Shown in pieces: positions 16,996-23,851 of a stretch of DNA of 24,000 nucleotides. Position 1 is the first letter of the stretch. Each line of letters opens with the position of its first letter. Where the stretch lies: positions 1-24,000 of the IMG/VR virus record IMGVR_UViG_3300032288_003984; one strand, 5' to 3'. Source of the stretch: a virus. Under the pieces are notes generated by a model. It saw only the letters and a program-made list of their open reading frames with translations, had not been told where the DNA came from and ran no database searches. The position numbers and the translations under genes were made by a program.

Positions 16996-17952
16996 GTGTT
17001 AGAAGAACTATACAGTAGAAAAAGTATACCTCCATTCGGAGAGCCTTACCTAGGACATAAAAATTTATTTAGAAATAATTTAGATAGAACTCCTGCCCTA
17101 AAAAAATGGAAAAAATATGAACCACTAGTTAATGGAACGACAAACAAAGTTTACAAAATTACTCTTGAAAATGAATCTTTTAGAGTATTAAGAATTTGGA
17201 ATAAAGATTCTAATAAAATAGGAATACTTAGAGATTGTGAAATTTTTAATTCAACAATTGCACATAGAATTGGTATTGCACCAGAGGTTTTATATTCTAG
17301 TATAGATAAAAATCTAATGGTTAGCGAATTTTTAGATGGAGATGTTTTAGAAAATAATGATTTTTTAAATTTATCCATACTTTCTGATACTATAAAAGCA
17401 ATTAAAAAATTGCATAGTGGACCTAGATTTGTAAACGAATTTGATATATTCAACCTAATGGATAAATTTTTACAAATTTGTAAAGAAAATAATTATAAGT
17501 TGCCTGAAGGATTTTTAGAACATAAGAAAAATATGTTTTATATAAATAAAATTAGAAAAGTATTGAAGCAACAAAAAGGTCCTACTGTTGCATGTCATAA
17601 TGATCTTATGGCAAACAATATTATTGTCACTGATAAAGGAACTAAATTTATAGATTTTGAATATTCTGGAAATAATGATCCTTGTTATGAATTAGGACAC
17701 ATGTGGGTAGAAGCAGATTTAGATTTATCTAAACTAAACTACATCATTATGGAATATTTTGGGTATTGGGATCAAAAGAATGTTAATAAGGCTATACTTT
17801 ATAGCATAATTTCTAGTTATACTTGGTATCTTTGGGGAGTAATTCAATCCAACATATCTACAAATAACTATAATTATACAAAAGATTATGAAAATAGATA
17901 TAAAAAAGCAAATTTAAAACTTAACGGTAAAGAATTAAATAACTTCTTTTAA
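16996..17952 (+). CDS. Choline/ethanolamine-kinase-like (LicA-like) protein
   Basis: A 318-residue protein of the choline kinase / aminoglycoside phosphotransferase superfamily. LVNGTTNKVYKI (44-55) forms the P-loop-like segment; the catalytic H201-N-D203-L-M-A-N-N208 and the metal-binding IDFEYSG with D220 and E222 are typical of choline and ethanolamine kinases (IDFEY). Expected reaction: ATP-dependent phosphorylation of choline or a related amino alcohol, the first step of LicA-type pathways. The start is GTG at 16996 with AGAGGA close by. It is divergent from the LicC-like gene from overlapping promoters, and overlaps the convergent epimerase gene by 18 bases. Confidence 0.75.
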   Translation: MLEELYSRKSIPPFGEPYLGHKNLFRNNLDRTPALKKWKKYEPLVNGTTNKVYKITLENESFRVLRIWNKDSNKIGILRDCEIFNSTIAHRIGIAPEVLYSSIDKNLMVSEFLDGDVLENNDFLNLSILSDTIKAIKKLHSGPRFVNEFDIFNLMDKFLQICKENNYKLPEGFLEHKKNMFYINKIRKVLKQQKGPTVACHNDLMANNIIVTDKGTKFIDFEYSGNNDPCYELGHMWVEADLDLSKLNYIIMEYFGYWDQKNVNKAILYSIISSYTWYLWGVIQSNISTNNYNYTKDYENRYKKANLKLNGKELNNFF

Positions 17953-18801
17953 TGCCATTCTTACGCCTTCTTCAAGGCTAATTTCTGGTGTATAAAATGA
18001 AAGCATTTTAGTTGGATCGCATACTCTGTAATAAACTCCAGTAGGTTGTGCTGTTAAATGTTCTATATCTGGGTTGTATTTATTAAATTTAGTAACCATA
18101 GATGCTAGTTCGTTAAAACTTGTTGGTCTACCCCAACCTAAATTAACTGGTCCCTCAATGTCTTGATTGATTGCTTCATCAACTGCATTAACAACATCTC
18201 TCATGTGAATAAAATCTCTTACCTGTTCACCATCTCCCCAAATTTGAAAAGGATCTAGTTTTCTTTTAGATCTATCTATAAATGATGGAAAGGGGTAAGA
18301 AAGATCTTGATCTGTTCCATATCCTGAAAATGGTCTAAAAATATTCACTTTAATGCCAGCAGTCTGTGCAAATTGTGCAAGATATTCCCCTGTTAACTTT
18401 GACCATCCATATGTTAAGTCTGGGTTACGAACATCATCAAGATTTATGTCAGATTCTTTTAATTTATAGCCAGAGTCTCTATATTGTTTTTCAATTGGAT
18501 ATGCTGCAGAAGATGAGAAATAAACTATTCTACCTGGCTTAGTTCTAAGTGCCCATCCAAATAATTCTGAGTCAATTGATAGGTCTACTGCTACAGAAAG
18601 TGGTGAGCCTTCAATTGTTGCACGACCACCAACAACTGCTGCAAGATGAATTACTAAATCATAATACTCTTGATTAACTTTAAAAAAATCTCTAGCATCA
18701 TTTCCTTCTACAATATCAATACCAGTTATATCGTGATCTTTATATTTTTCACAAAAATACTTTCCAACAAATCCTCTATGTCCAGTAATTAAAATTTTCA
18801 T
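17935..18801 (-). CDS. NAD(P)-dependent sugar epimerase/dehydratase (SDR)
   Basis: A 288-residue extended SDR. The Rossmann motif T6-G7-H-R-G10-F-V-G13, DLVIHLAAVVGG (48-59), a Ser in FSSSAAYP (95-102) and the catalytic pair Tyr131-x3-Lys135 (YGWSK) are all in place, followed by RPFSGYG and VRDFIHMRDVV. This fits enzymes acting on nucleotide sugars, such as UDP-glucose 4-epimerase or GDP-fucose synthase; GGRATIEGSP resembles the latter group. It acts in the cytosol upstream of glycosyltransferases. The following gene in the operon starts one base before its end, consistent with one leftward operon from 21545 down. Confidence 0.85.
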   Translation of the reverse strand: MKILITGHRGFVGKYFCEKYKDHDITGIDIVEGNDARDFFKVNQEYYDLVIHLAAVVGGRATIEGSPLSVAVDLSIDSELFGWALRTKPGRIVYFSSSAAYPIEKQYRDSGYKLKESDINLDDVRNPDLTYGWSKLTGEYLAQFAQTAGIKVNIFRPFSGYGTDQDLSYPFPSFIDRSKRKLDPFQIWGDGEQVRDFIHMRDVVNAVDEAINQDIEGPVNLGWGRPTSFNELASMVTKFNKYNPDIEHLTAQPTGVYYRVCDPTKMLSFYTPEISLEEGVRMALKEVI

Positions 18802-19382
18802 TATAAACCTTTCTTTCTTTTATATGTTATATGATCCTGCTCTATTAATCTTTGAAACTCTTCATTGATAGCCACATGCCCATTAGGTTCAAAGTGAATA
18901 AAGTCTGTATTAAAAATCCTACCCGCTTTTTTATTAGCATCTGCTTGTTCATATAAAAAAGTATCTCCATAGTACCATCTAAAGTCTTCATCTAATCTTA
19001 ATCCAGAATCTAGCCTTAGCATCCACGATGATCCACCACCATTGCCTGTATTTTCCGTGTCCAATACATCTAGGTCTCTATCTATCATTTCTTTATACAT
19101 TTTTTCTACAAAATCGTCTGGAAAATCTACATCATCGTTAACAATATAGACATACTTAGCACCATTTTCTTCGGCATATTTAATACCATTATTCCACCAT
19201 CTATTGATATTTATACCTGCAAAATCTTCTATATGATTGACATTATCAAACTTTGTGTACCCTGGTTTATTATTTACAATTACAATTCTTTTATGATATT
19301 TATGTAACTTATTAATTACATTTGGAAGATATTGCTCTCTTGTTCCAATTGGTATAACTACCCATACATCATCTAATGACAT
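18801..19382 (-). CDS. Glycosyltransferase-like protein (GT2-type)
   Basis: A 193-residue protein with a single GT-A domain: WVVIPIGTRE at the N-terminus (strand plus loop), IVIVNNKPG, then YVYIVNDDVDFPDD with N82-D83-D84 as the DxD-type metal site, and YYGDTFLYEQADANKKAGR (138-155), which is the acceptor-side WxGDxD...R pattern of GT2-like rhamnosyl and related transferases. It is short but complete. No membrane segment, so it works in the cytosol. Start and stop overlap neighbours by one base. Confidence 0.75.
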   Translation of the reverse strand: MSLDDVWVVIPIGTREQYLPNVINKLHKYHKRIVIVNNKPGYTKFDNVNHIEDFAGININRWWNNGIKYAEENGAKYVYIVNDDVDFPDDFVEKMYKEMIDRDLDVLDTENTGNGGGSSWMLRLDSGLRLDEDFRWYYGDTFLYEQADANKKAGRIFNTDFIHFEPNGHVAINEEFQRLIEQDHITYKRKKGL

Positions 19383-20050
19383 TATAGTTCCAATCTATTC
19401 AGTAAATTTCTATACCCAGCCAAAGTTCCTACATCAAAGTATCTTCCATCAACTTCAAATGCAAAATGTTTCTTAAAATTATCTACTACTAAGTATTCAA
19501 GATCTAATCCTGGATGAGCCTTGAATCTATCTAATTGCATAATGATTTCATGATTTAGTGCCAAAGCACCCCACATATGTGGATAATCACAATCTGATAC
19601 CTTATCTTTCATATCTGTAATAGAATTTTTTACTAATTCAACTTGTCCACCCCTGCCTTTTAATTCATCATCTATTGGCCAGCACGCTAATGAAATTAAA
19701 TTATCTTTTATAGATTCAGATAATTTTATATATGGATTTTCTCCTTCAAAATATGTATCTGCCATACCTACTAAATAATTATCTGACTCATATACATTAG
19801 CCATTTTTATTACTGCATCATTCATTGTAGATGGTTCAATAATAACTACTTCAGTTTTAGGTAAATTAAATGATTTTACCAACTCATACCAAACACTGGT
19901 TGTACTTACAACAACTTTATCAACATAAAAACTCATTTGTTTAACTTGTCTTGTCAGTAGTGGAGTGTTATCTTTATCACACGGTAATGCAAACTTAGGT
20001 AGTCCACCCATTCTACTTGCTTTGCCAGATGCTGGTATTAATCCTATCAT
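19382..20050 (-). CDS. Sugar-phosphate nucleotidyltransferase
   Basis: A 222-residue enzyme with the NTP-binding loop PASGKASRMGGLPKF (6-20, including R13 and PK at 18-19) and a YFDVGTLAGY motif near the C-terminus, both typical of RmlA/GlmU/GalU-type enzymes that join a sugar-1-phosphate to NTP. Between them LVGMADTYFEG (about 93-103) carries the metal-binding Asp. The product would be an activated sugar for the transferases next door; which sugar cannot be told. It starts one base after the end of the paralogue-B gene and overlaps the GT2-type gene by one base. Confidence 0.8.
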   Translation of the reverse strand: MIGLIPASGKASRMGGLPKFALPCDKDNTPLLTRQVKQMSFYVDKVVVSTTSVWYELVKSFNLPKTEVVIIEPSTMNDAVIKMANVYESDNYLVGMADTYFEGENPYIKLSESIKDNLISLACWPIDDELKGRGGQVELVKNSITDMKDKVSDCDYPHMWGALALNHEIIMQLDRFKAHPGLDLEYLVVDNFKKHFAFEVDGRYFDVGTLAGYRNLLNRLEL

Positions 20051-20761
20051 TTATCTATGAACCGTCATATCATGACCTCGTGTTTCTATAGCACCAATTG
20101 ATTCAGGAAAATGTTTTGCAATTGAATCCATTCTTACATGTGTTGGTATTCCTAAATATTTTAATGCATCATGATGATATGCTGGATCATCAGATAGATT
20201 CATATCTAAGTCCCAACGCCATCTAATTTTTGTAAATACATGTCTTGAAATAAATATCGCTGCAGCAGAAGCCATTGTATTTTCTACAGGATATGGATAC
20301 TCTGGAATTCTTGGACCCCTTAAATTATATGTTGGAATAAATGGTGCACATAATGGATAGTTCATTTCAAGCATCTTTGGAATAACATCATCTGGTGCCA
20401 TACAATCTGCTGCCATAAATAATAAGTGTGTAACTGCTGGATTAGCCTGAGCATAATCTACAACGAGATTTTGTCCAAATGTAATATGTCTTAATCTATT
20501 TAATGTTGTAACACTTGTTCTACCATCATCCAATGAATATGTAAAATATTCACCACCTATTGCTTCAAGTCTTTCTATGAATGGTTTAAATGGCTCTATA
20601 CCTCTTGCATCTACTTCTAATGCTGCAAAGTATTTTACATCAGAATAATTTGCAAATCTTTGATAGTGTTCTTTTATTGCTTCTGCATTTTTCATCCAAG
20701 ATCCCCAAGTATCTGGATTGTCCATTGAGAATGCTGCTGTGGTTGTTCCAATTACTATCAT
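20051..20761 (-). CDS. Glycosyltransferase-like protein, paralogue B
   Basis: A 236-residue homologue of the protein at 14695-15441. Shared motifs are an N-terminal VIGTTTAAF strand, ALEVDARGIEPFKPF (48-62), GGEYFTYSLDDGRTSVTTLNR (69-89), FGQNLVVDYA and LLFMAADCM (113-121), then APFIPTYNLRGP. Here the acidic motif is AAD rather than DSD. The ribosome site AAGGATAAT precedes its ATG. A pair of paralogous transferases at the two ends of one cassette suggests that they add successive or alternative residues. Confidence 0.65.
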   Translation of the reverse strand: MIVIGTTTAAFSMDNPDTWGSWMKNAEAIKEHYQRFANYSDVKYFAALEVDARGIEPFKPFIERLEAIGGEYFTYSLDDGRTSVTTLNRLRHITFGQNLVVDYAQANPAVTHLLFMAADCMAPDDVIPKMLEMNYPLCAPFIPTYNLRGPRIPEYPYPVENTMASAAAIFISRHVFTKIRWRWDLDMNLSDDPAYHHDALKYLGIPTHVRMDSIAKHFPESIGAIETRGHDMTVHR

Positions 20762-20762
20762 A

Positions 20763-21545
20763 TTATCCTTCCCATAATGTTAGGTTTTGTACTTCACTAT
20801 TATACAGCAACCATTGGCTATGCCATTGATTAGTTTTATGTAAATGTGAATCTGGCTTTACAGGGCCACCAAAATGAATAATACAAGCATGATTTAATGT
20901 CTGTATAGTTTGTGCGTGCTCTGCAAATCTATTATCAACATTATATTTAAGTGGCAATAATGTTTTATTATCTTTAAATATTTCATTAATTATGTCTTGA
21001 TCAATATACTGATAATTATTACCTATTAAAGAATCAAACTTTTCTTGTATATTATTCTCTCTCCAATATTTAAGTGATGTTTTATATACTGCAGAACTTA
21101 TATAAGCATAATCTGTATCTAAATCATAGTAAACATCAAGAACTCCAGCAATTGGCATAGGGTATTTTGCCTTTAAGTAGTCATCTATATTTTTTATAAT
21201 TAATGTGTCACAATCTATGTAGTTTATCCAATCGATATCTTCTGGAACAGCATCTACTATGCATGATTTTAAAAATATAGTTTCATCGTACCAATGACTT
21301 TTATATAGCATATCTTGTTTTTTCCATTGGTAATACTTTTTACTATTAATAAAGGTTATATTAATACCGTTTCTAATTTGCGTAAAATAATTTTTTATCT
21401 TATCTTTTTCTATATTATTAAATTCATCATCTTTTGTTAGAATATAAATATTTATATCTACTGTTGAATTTTTAATTAAAGAATAACAAGAAGTTTTAAA
21501 TAAATTGAAATATCTTTTGTCTACAACATAGACAACATTTGACAC
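20763..21545 (-). CDS. GT8-family-like glycosyltransferase
   Basis: A 260-residue protein with the GT8 pattern: an N-terminal VVYVVDKRYFNLFKTSC, a DxD in INYIDCDTLI (D111, D113), IDQDIINEIF (181-190) and a C-terminal IIHFGGPVKPD (222-232), matching the HxGxxKPW motif that closes the active site in GT8 enzymes such as LgtC. It would transfer galactose or glucose from UDP-sugar. The start is a GTG, seven bases after the nuclease gene; the ribosome site is weak. First gene of the leftward cassette operon; no strong promoter is seen before it. Confidence 0.8.
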   Translation of the reverse strand: MSNVVYVVDKRYFNLFKTSCYSLIKNSTVDINIYILTKDDEFNNIEKDKIKNYFTQIRNGINITFINSKKYYQWKKQDMLYKSHWYDETIFLKSCIVDAVPEDIDWINYIDCDTLIIKNIDDYLKAKYPMPIAGVLDVYYDLDTDYAYISSAVYKTSLKYWRENNIQEKFDSLIGNNYQYIDQDIINEIFKDNKTLLPLKYNVDNRFAEHAQTIQTLNHACIIHFGGPVKPDSHLHKTNQWHSQWLLYNSEVQNLTLWEG

Positions 21546-21552
21546 AGTTTAC

Positions 21553-21948
21553 TTACTTTCTTTTTGCTAATAGTGCTGGAAAATCTTTAACTTTGGTATC
21601 TCCCATGTAACCCCACGCATATCCTTCATCAATCATCATTTGATTTAGGGACTTATCAAAACCTTTAATATGTAGATCTCCGAGTATACGACCATATTTT
21701 TCTGAAGAGTCTGGTTTTTGTGTTTTAATTACAATATCTTCAGCACCTTCAAGTTTTTTCTTTAACCATTCTTTTGATTGTAGGCCTAATTCTTTTTCGT
21801 ATGAGTCCGTTGTACGAGATTCTGGTGTGTCGATGCCTGCAAGACGGACACGTTGGAAGTAAGAAACATTAAAGCCCAAGTCAATGTCAACATCGATTGT
21901 ATCTCCATCTACTACCTTATAAACTTTTTTTACACGATATTCATACAT
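21553..21948 (-). CDS. Staphylococcal-type nuclease (thermonuclease)
   Basis: A 131-residue SNase-family protein. VDGDTID (13-19), R35-L-A-G-I-D40-T-P-E43 and Y-G-R87-I-L carry the metal-binding Asp and catalytic Arg, Glu and Arg of the family; they fall on the same residue numbers as in the mature staphylococcal enzyme. It lacks a signal peptide, unlike secreted SNases, so it acts inside the cell, presumably on DNA or RNA with calcium. A TATAAT ends six bases before its ATG, so it may be leaderless, although no good -35 is visible. Confidence 0.9.
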   Translation of the reverse strand: MYEYRVKKVYKVVDGDTIDVDIDLGFNVSYFQRVRLAGIDTPESRTTDSYEKELGLQSKEWLKKKLEGAEDIVIKTQKPDSSEKYGRILGDLHIKGFDKSLNQMMIDEGYAWGYMGDTKVKDFPALLAKRK

Positions 21949-21955
21949 AGTATTA

Positions 21956-22165
21956 TTATACCTTATCCTTTGATTGAAATTTATAATCAGACTTTATATG
22001 ATCTTGTATTTTTCTGGCATATTCTTTACCCCGCAAATTATCCATAAAAATAACTATTTGCTCTGCTAGTTCAAATGGTCTTATGTTATATTTAGAATCT
22101 TGTAAATTTTCTATAAGATCCGCAAGTTCGTTAACACGATAATCTTTATGTTTACGAATCTGCAT
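21956..22165 (-). CDS. Small helical protein (69 aa)
   Basis: A 69-residue protein, basic and helical (YRVNELADLIENLQDSKYNI; LAEQIVIFMDNLRGKEYARK). It overlaps the basic-protein gene upstream by 14 bases and lies 7 bases before the nuclease start. No family recognised. The gene's stop codon forms part of the putative -10 box of the nuclease gene. Confidence 0.65.
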   Translation of the reverse strand: MQIRKHKDYRVNELADLIENLQDSKYNIRPFELAEQIVIFMDNLRGKEYARKIQDHIKSDYKFQSKDKV

Positions 22166-22430
22166 TTGCTGTGGACTTCTTTAATTGACCTGTTCTAATA
22201 CCATGCTTGTATGCAAGACCTGCTGCTTTTCTACGAGCCTTTCTTGCAGCACGTTTTTTAATTGGATCCCACGCTGCAGCCTTTGCTGCTTTTTTAATAA
22301 GATTATATCCACCACGACTTTTTCCAGTAGAACCTATATTAGGCTCTTGAGGATTTTTCTTTGAGGCTTTTCCATTGTTTCTATTAGGGTTGCGAGTTCC
22401 GCCACCTTTTCCGCCTTTACCTTTAGCCAT
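22152..22430 (-). CDS. Highly basic, probable nucleic-acid-binding protein
   Basis: A 92-residue protein with very high Lys, Arg and Gly content. It starts with a GK-rich tail (MAKGKGGKGGGTRNPNR) and a disordered middle, then a basic helical part (IKKAAKAAAWDPIKKRAARKARRKAAG, residues about 45-71). It looks like a histone-like or DNA/RNA-packaging-type polypeptide, but I recognise no family. The composition suggests electrostatic nucleic-acid binding. Ribosome site AAGGAGAATA is strong. It overlaps the upstream gene by 8 bases. Confidence 0.65.
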   Translation of the reverse strand: MAKGKGGKGGGTRNPNRNNGKASKKNPQEPNIGSTGKSRGGYNLIKKAAKAAAWDPIKKRAARKARRKAAGLAYKHGIRTGQLKKSTANADS

Positions 22431-22902
22431 TATTCTCCTTGTCTAAAATATGAGTATACCACCAATATTTACACTTTTCTGGGCAACATACATAATCCAT
22501 ATATTCTTTTGTTTCATCTTCAAATTTTATATAATGCAAAGGATCTTTTAAATATAAATTTGCTCTATGAGTTATGGTTAGTGCTGGATTATTAATCCAA
22601 TCAGGCGTTTTAATAGATGGTTTAATTTTATGTTTTGTTATTAATTCTTTAGATGATTCTAAGACTGTGTCTTTATACCCTCGCCTTGACCACTCTGTAC
22701 AAATTGCCGTTTGATATACATATAGTTGAAACTCATATCCTTCCCACATACGAGTTGCTGGATGATTTCGCCATCCTTTAGTTTCACCAAGGAGTGCTTT
22801 GAGTATTTGGTATGTCTCTACTCTTTGCTTTCCTAATCTTTTTACATCTAAACATTTAGCAGTTTTATCATACTGAGATCCATAAGGCATAAATGTTTGC
22901 AT
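22423..22902 (-). CDS. MSMEG_6728/pyrimidine-dimer-glycosylase-like protein
   Basis: The ATG at 22902 begins MQTFMPYG, the usual N-terminus of this family; an upstream in-frame start would add 19 unrelated residues. The 159-residue protein has DVKRLGKQRVE (19-29) and GWRNHPATRMWEGYE (43-57), hallmarks of the MSMEG_6728/Pyr_excise group related to T4 endonuclease V, which removes UV-induced pyrimidine dimers. Activity of the MSMEG_6728 branch is not proven as far as I know. Its start overlaps the stop of the Cys-rich gene upstream (TAATG). Confidence 0.85.
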   Translation of the reverse strand: MQTFMPYGSQYDKTAKCLDVKRLGKQRVETYQILKALLGETKGWRNHPATRMWEGYEFQLYVYQTAICTEWSRRGYKDTVLESSKELITKHKIKPSIKTPDWINNPALTITHRANLYLKDPLHYIKFEDETKEYMDYVCCPEKCKYWWYTHILDKENNG

Positions 22903-23081
22903 TAAACGTCCAGATCTAATGGAGTTGGGGCGGTAACAAAAGCACCGCATTCTGCACATTCTGCATCTAATAAATATTGCTCAATATCATAATTCTCATC
23001 AAATGTAACTAAAATTTTAAAAATGTTTGTGCCGCATTCTGGACAAGAACTTGTTGGGATACCTCTAGCGTTGATTGGCAT
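22902..23081 (-). CDS. Zinc-ribbon-like small protein (59 aa)
   Basis: A 59-residue frame with C13-P-E-C16 and C42-A-E-C45, two CxxC pairs about 26 residues apart: a classic small zinc ribbon. The middle is beta-like (NIFKILVTFDENYDI). No further family assignment. It overlaps the gene upstream by 17 bases and couples to the glycosylase-like gene by one base. Confidence 0.65.
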   Translation of the reverse strand: MPINARGIPTSSCPECGTNIFKILVTFDENYDIEQYLLDAECAECGAFVTAPTPLDLDV

Positions 23082-23247
23082 TATATCTATCTAATCTATT
23101 TTGTAACACTTGTCTATCGTATTCGTCAGAGAAGTGTAAAAAGAAATTAACTACTTCTTCTGTATTAAGATAATCTATATCTATTCTTTGTCCAAATTTT
23201 TTAATAAAGGCTTGATGTATGCTTTTTGCTTTTGGATCTTCTAACAT
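23065..23247 (-). CDS. Small charged helical protein (60 aa)
   Basis: A 60-residue helical protein (AKSIHQAFIKKFGQ; VVNFFLHFSDEYDRQVLQNRLDRY). No family recognised. Its N-terminus overlaps the end of the 46-residue membrane-protein gene by 47 bases in another frame, an unusually long overlap; the promoter at 23295 could express it independently. Confidence 0.6.
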   Translation of the reverse strand: MLEDPKAKSIHQAFIKKFGQRIDIDYLNTEEVVNFFLHFSDEYDRQVLQNRLDRYNANQR

Positions 23248-23341
23248 ACTTCTTCTTTCTTAGATACTCGTATATTGCTGGTTCTATAAATACCATAATA
23301 CCTGAAAAAAGACCAATTGTCAATAAAAAATCCCAAGTCAA
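23201..23341 (-). CDS. Small membrane protein (46 aa, TTG start)
   Basis: A TTG at 23341 overlaps the stop of the upstream gene (TTGA) and is preceded by AAAAGGCTC. The 46-residue frame has one hydrophobic span (FLLTIGLFSGIMVFI) then a basic tail (YLRKKKYVRRSKSKK), a common small phage membrane protein layout. It overlaps the next gene by 47 bases, which weakens the call, but the coupling and topology support it. Confidence 0.45.
   Translation of the reverse strand: MTWDFLLTIGLFSGIMVFIEPAIYEYLRKKKYVRRSKSKKHTSSLY
23295..23323 (-). promoter_or_regulatory. Near-consensus promoter inside a gene
   Basis: On the minus strand TTGACA (23318-23323), 17 bases, then TATTAT (23295-23300). Predicted start is near 23288, before the 60-residue gene at 23247. 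It lies in the middle of the TTG-start membrane-protein gene. Confidence 0.5.
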
Positions 23342-23475
23342 GAGCCTTTTCTAGTATCTGACCAAGTAGCCCAGTTAACCGAGGTCGTCTTAATCTTTTC
23401 TGCAAAGGTCATGCCGCATGTGCAAGCAATATCTTTTAATCTTTTACAATCTTTACAGTAATTTGATTCAGACAT
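23338..23475 (-). CDS. Small Cys-rich protein (45 aa), leaderless
   Basis: A 45-residue frame with C7-x2-C10 and C18-x-C20 in NYCKDCKR and ACTCGM, a possible zinc site. TATAAT ends seven bases before its ATG with TTGCCT 17 bases further upstream, so the mRNA is probably leaderless; the AAGGAG seen upstream would be in the promoter spacer and not transcribed. No family recognised. Confidence 0.6.
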   Translation of the reverse strand: MSESNYCKDCKRLKDIACTCGMTFAEKIKTTSVNWATWSDTRKGS

Positions 23476-23482
23476 GGATACT

Positions 23483-23511
23483 ATTATACTCCTTATAAGT
23501 GTTTTAGGCAA
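23483..23511 (-). promoter_or_regulatory. Leaderless promoter of the 45-residue gene
   Basis: On the minus strand TTGCCT (23506-23511), 17 bases, then TATAAT (23483-23488). Seven bases separate the -10 box from the ATG at 23475. The -35 overlaps an inverted repeat (23501-23527). Confidence 0.65.
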
Positions 23512-23527
23512 CCCTCCAACCTAAAAC
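23501..23527. terminator. Inverted repeat: terminator stem or operator
   Basis: GTTTTAGG (23501-23508) and CCTAAAAC (23520-23527) are perfect inverted copies around an 11-base loop. It lies downstream of the holin-like gene, so it could terminate that transcript, although no T-run follows. It also covers the -35 box of the promoter at 23483 and might be an operator. Confidence 0.45.
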
Positions 23528-23566
23528 GTGCAGGCCCTGTAACTTGATCCGCACTTCCCATAACTG

Positions 23567-23851
23567 CTAATTTGCTTTCTTATCTACTGAGTTAAATGCG
23601 TTATTGATTTCATCAATGCTAAGTCTTCCATCATCAATGAATCCTCGTGCTAATTTTTCTACTACTGTAGCAACACCTAGAGTTCCTGCAAGAATTATTG
23701 CACTCATAGTGTCGATACCAATGATTGCACCAGCACCAATAACTCCAAGCCCATTGGCTGCAAATACAGCGATTATTCTAAGAAGAATATTCTTAATACC
23801 ACTGACTGCTCCCATTGCTTTTTCGTCATCTAATTTTGTTTCCTTTGCCAT
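23567..23851 (-). CDS. Holin-like membrane protein (94 aa)
   Basis: The ATG at 23851 follows AAGGAGACGAATA; a longer in-frame start would overlap the upstream gene. The 94-residue protein has two hydrophobic segments: IKNILLRIIAVFAANGLGVIGAGAII (about 17-43) and MSAIILAGTLGVATVVEKLA (about 47-67), then an acidic tail IDDGRLSIDEINNAF. This GLGVIGAG...VVEKLAR...DDG-LS-EI pattern is common in actinophage proteins annotated as holins. Holins make holes in the cytoplasmic membrane to time lysis. No endolysin is seen in the window. Confidence 0.75.
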   Translation of the reverse strand: MAKETKLDDEKAMGAVSGIKNILLRIIAVFAANGLGVIGAGAIIGIDTMSAIILAGTLGVATVVEKLARGFIDDGRLSIDEINNAFNSVDKKAN

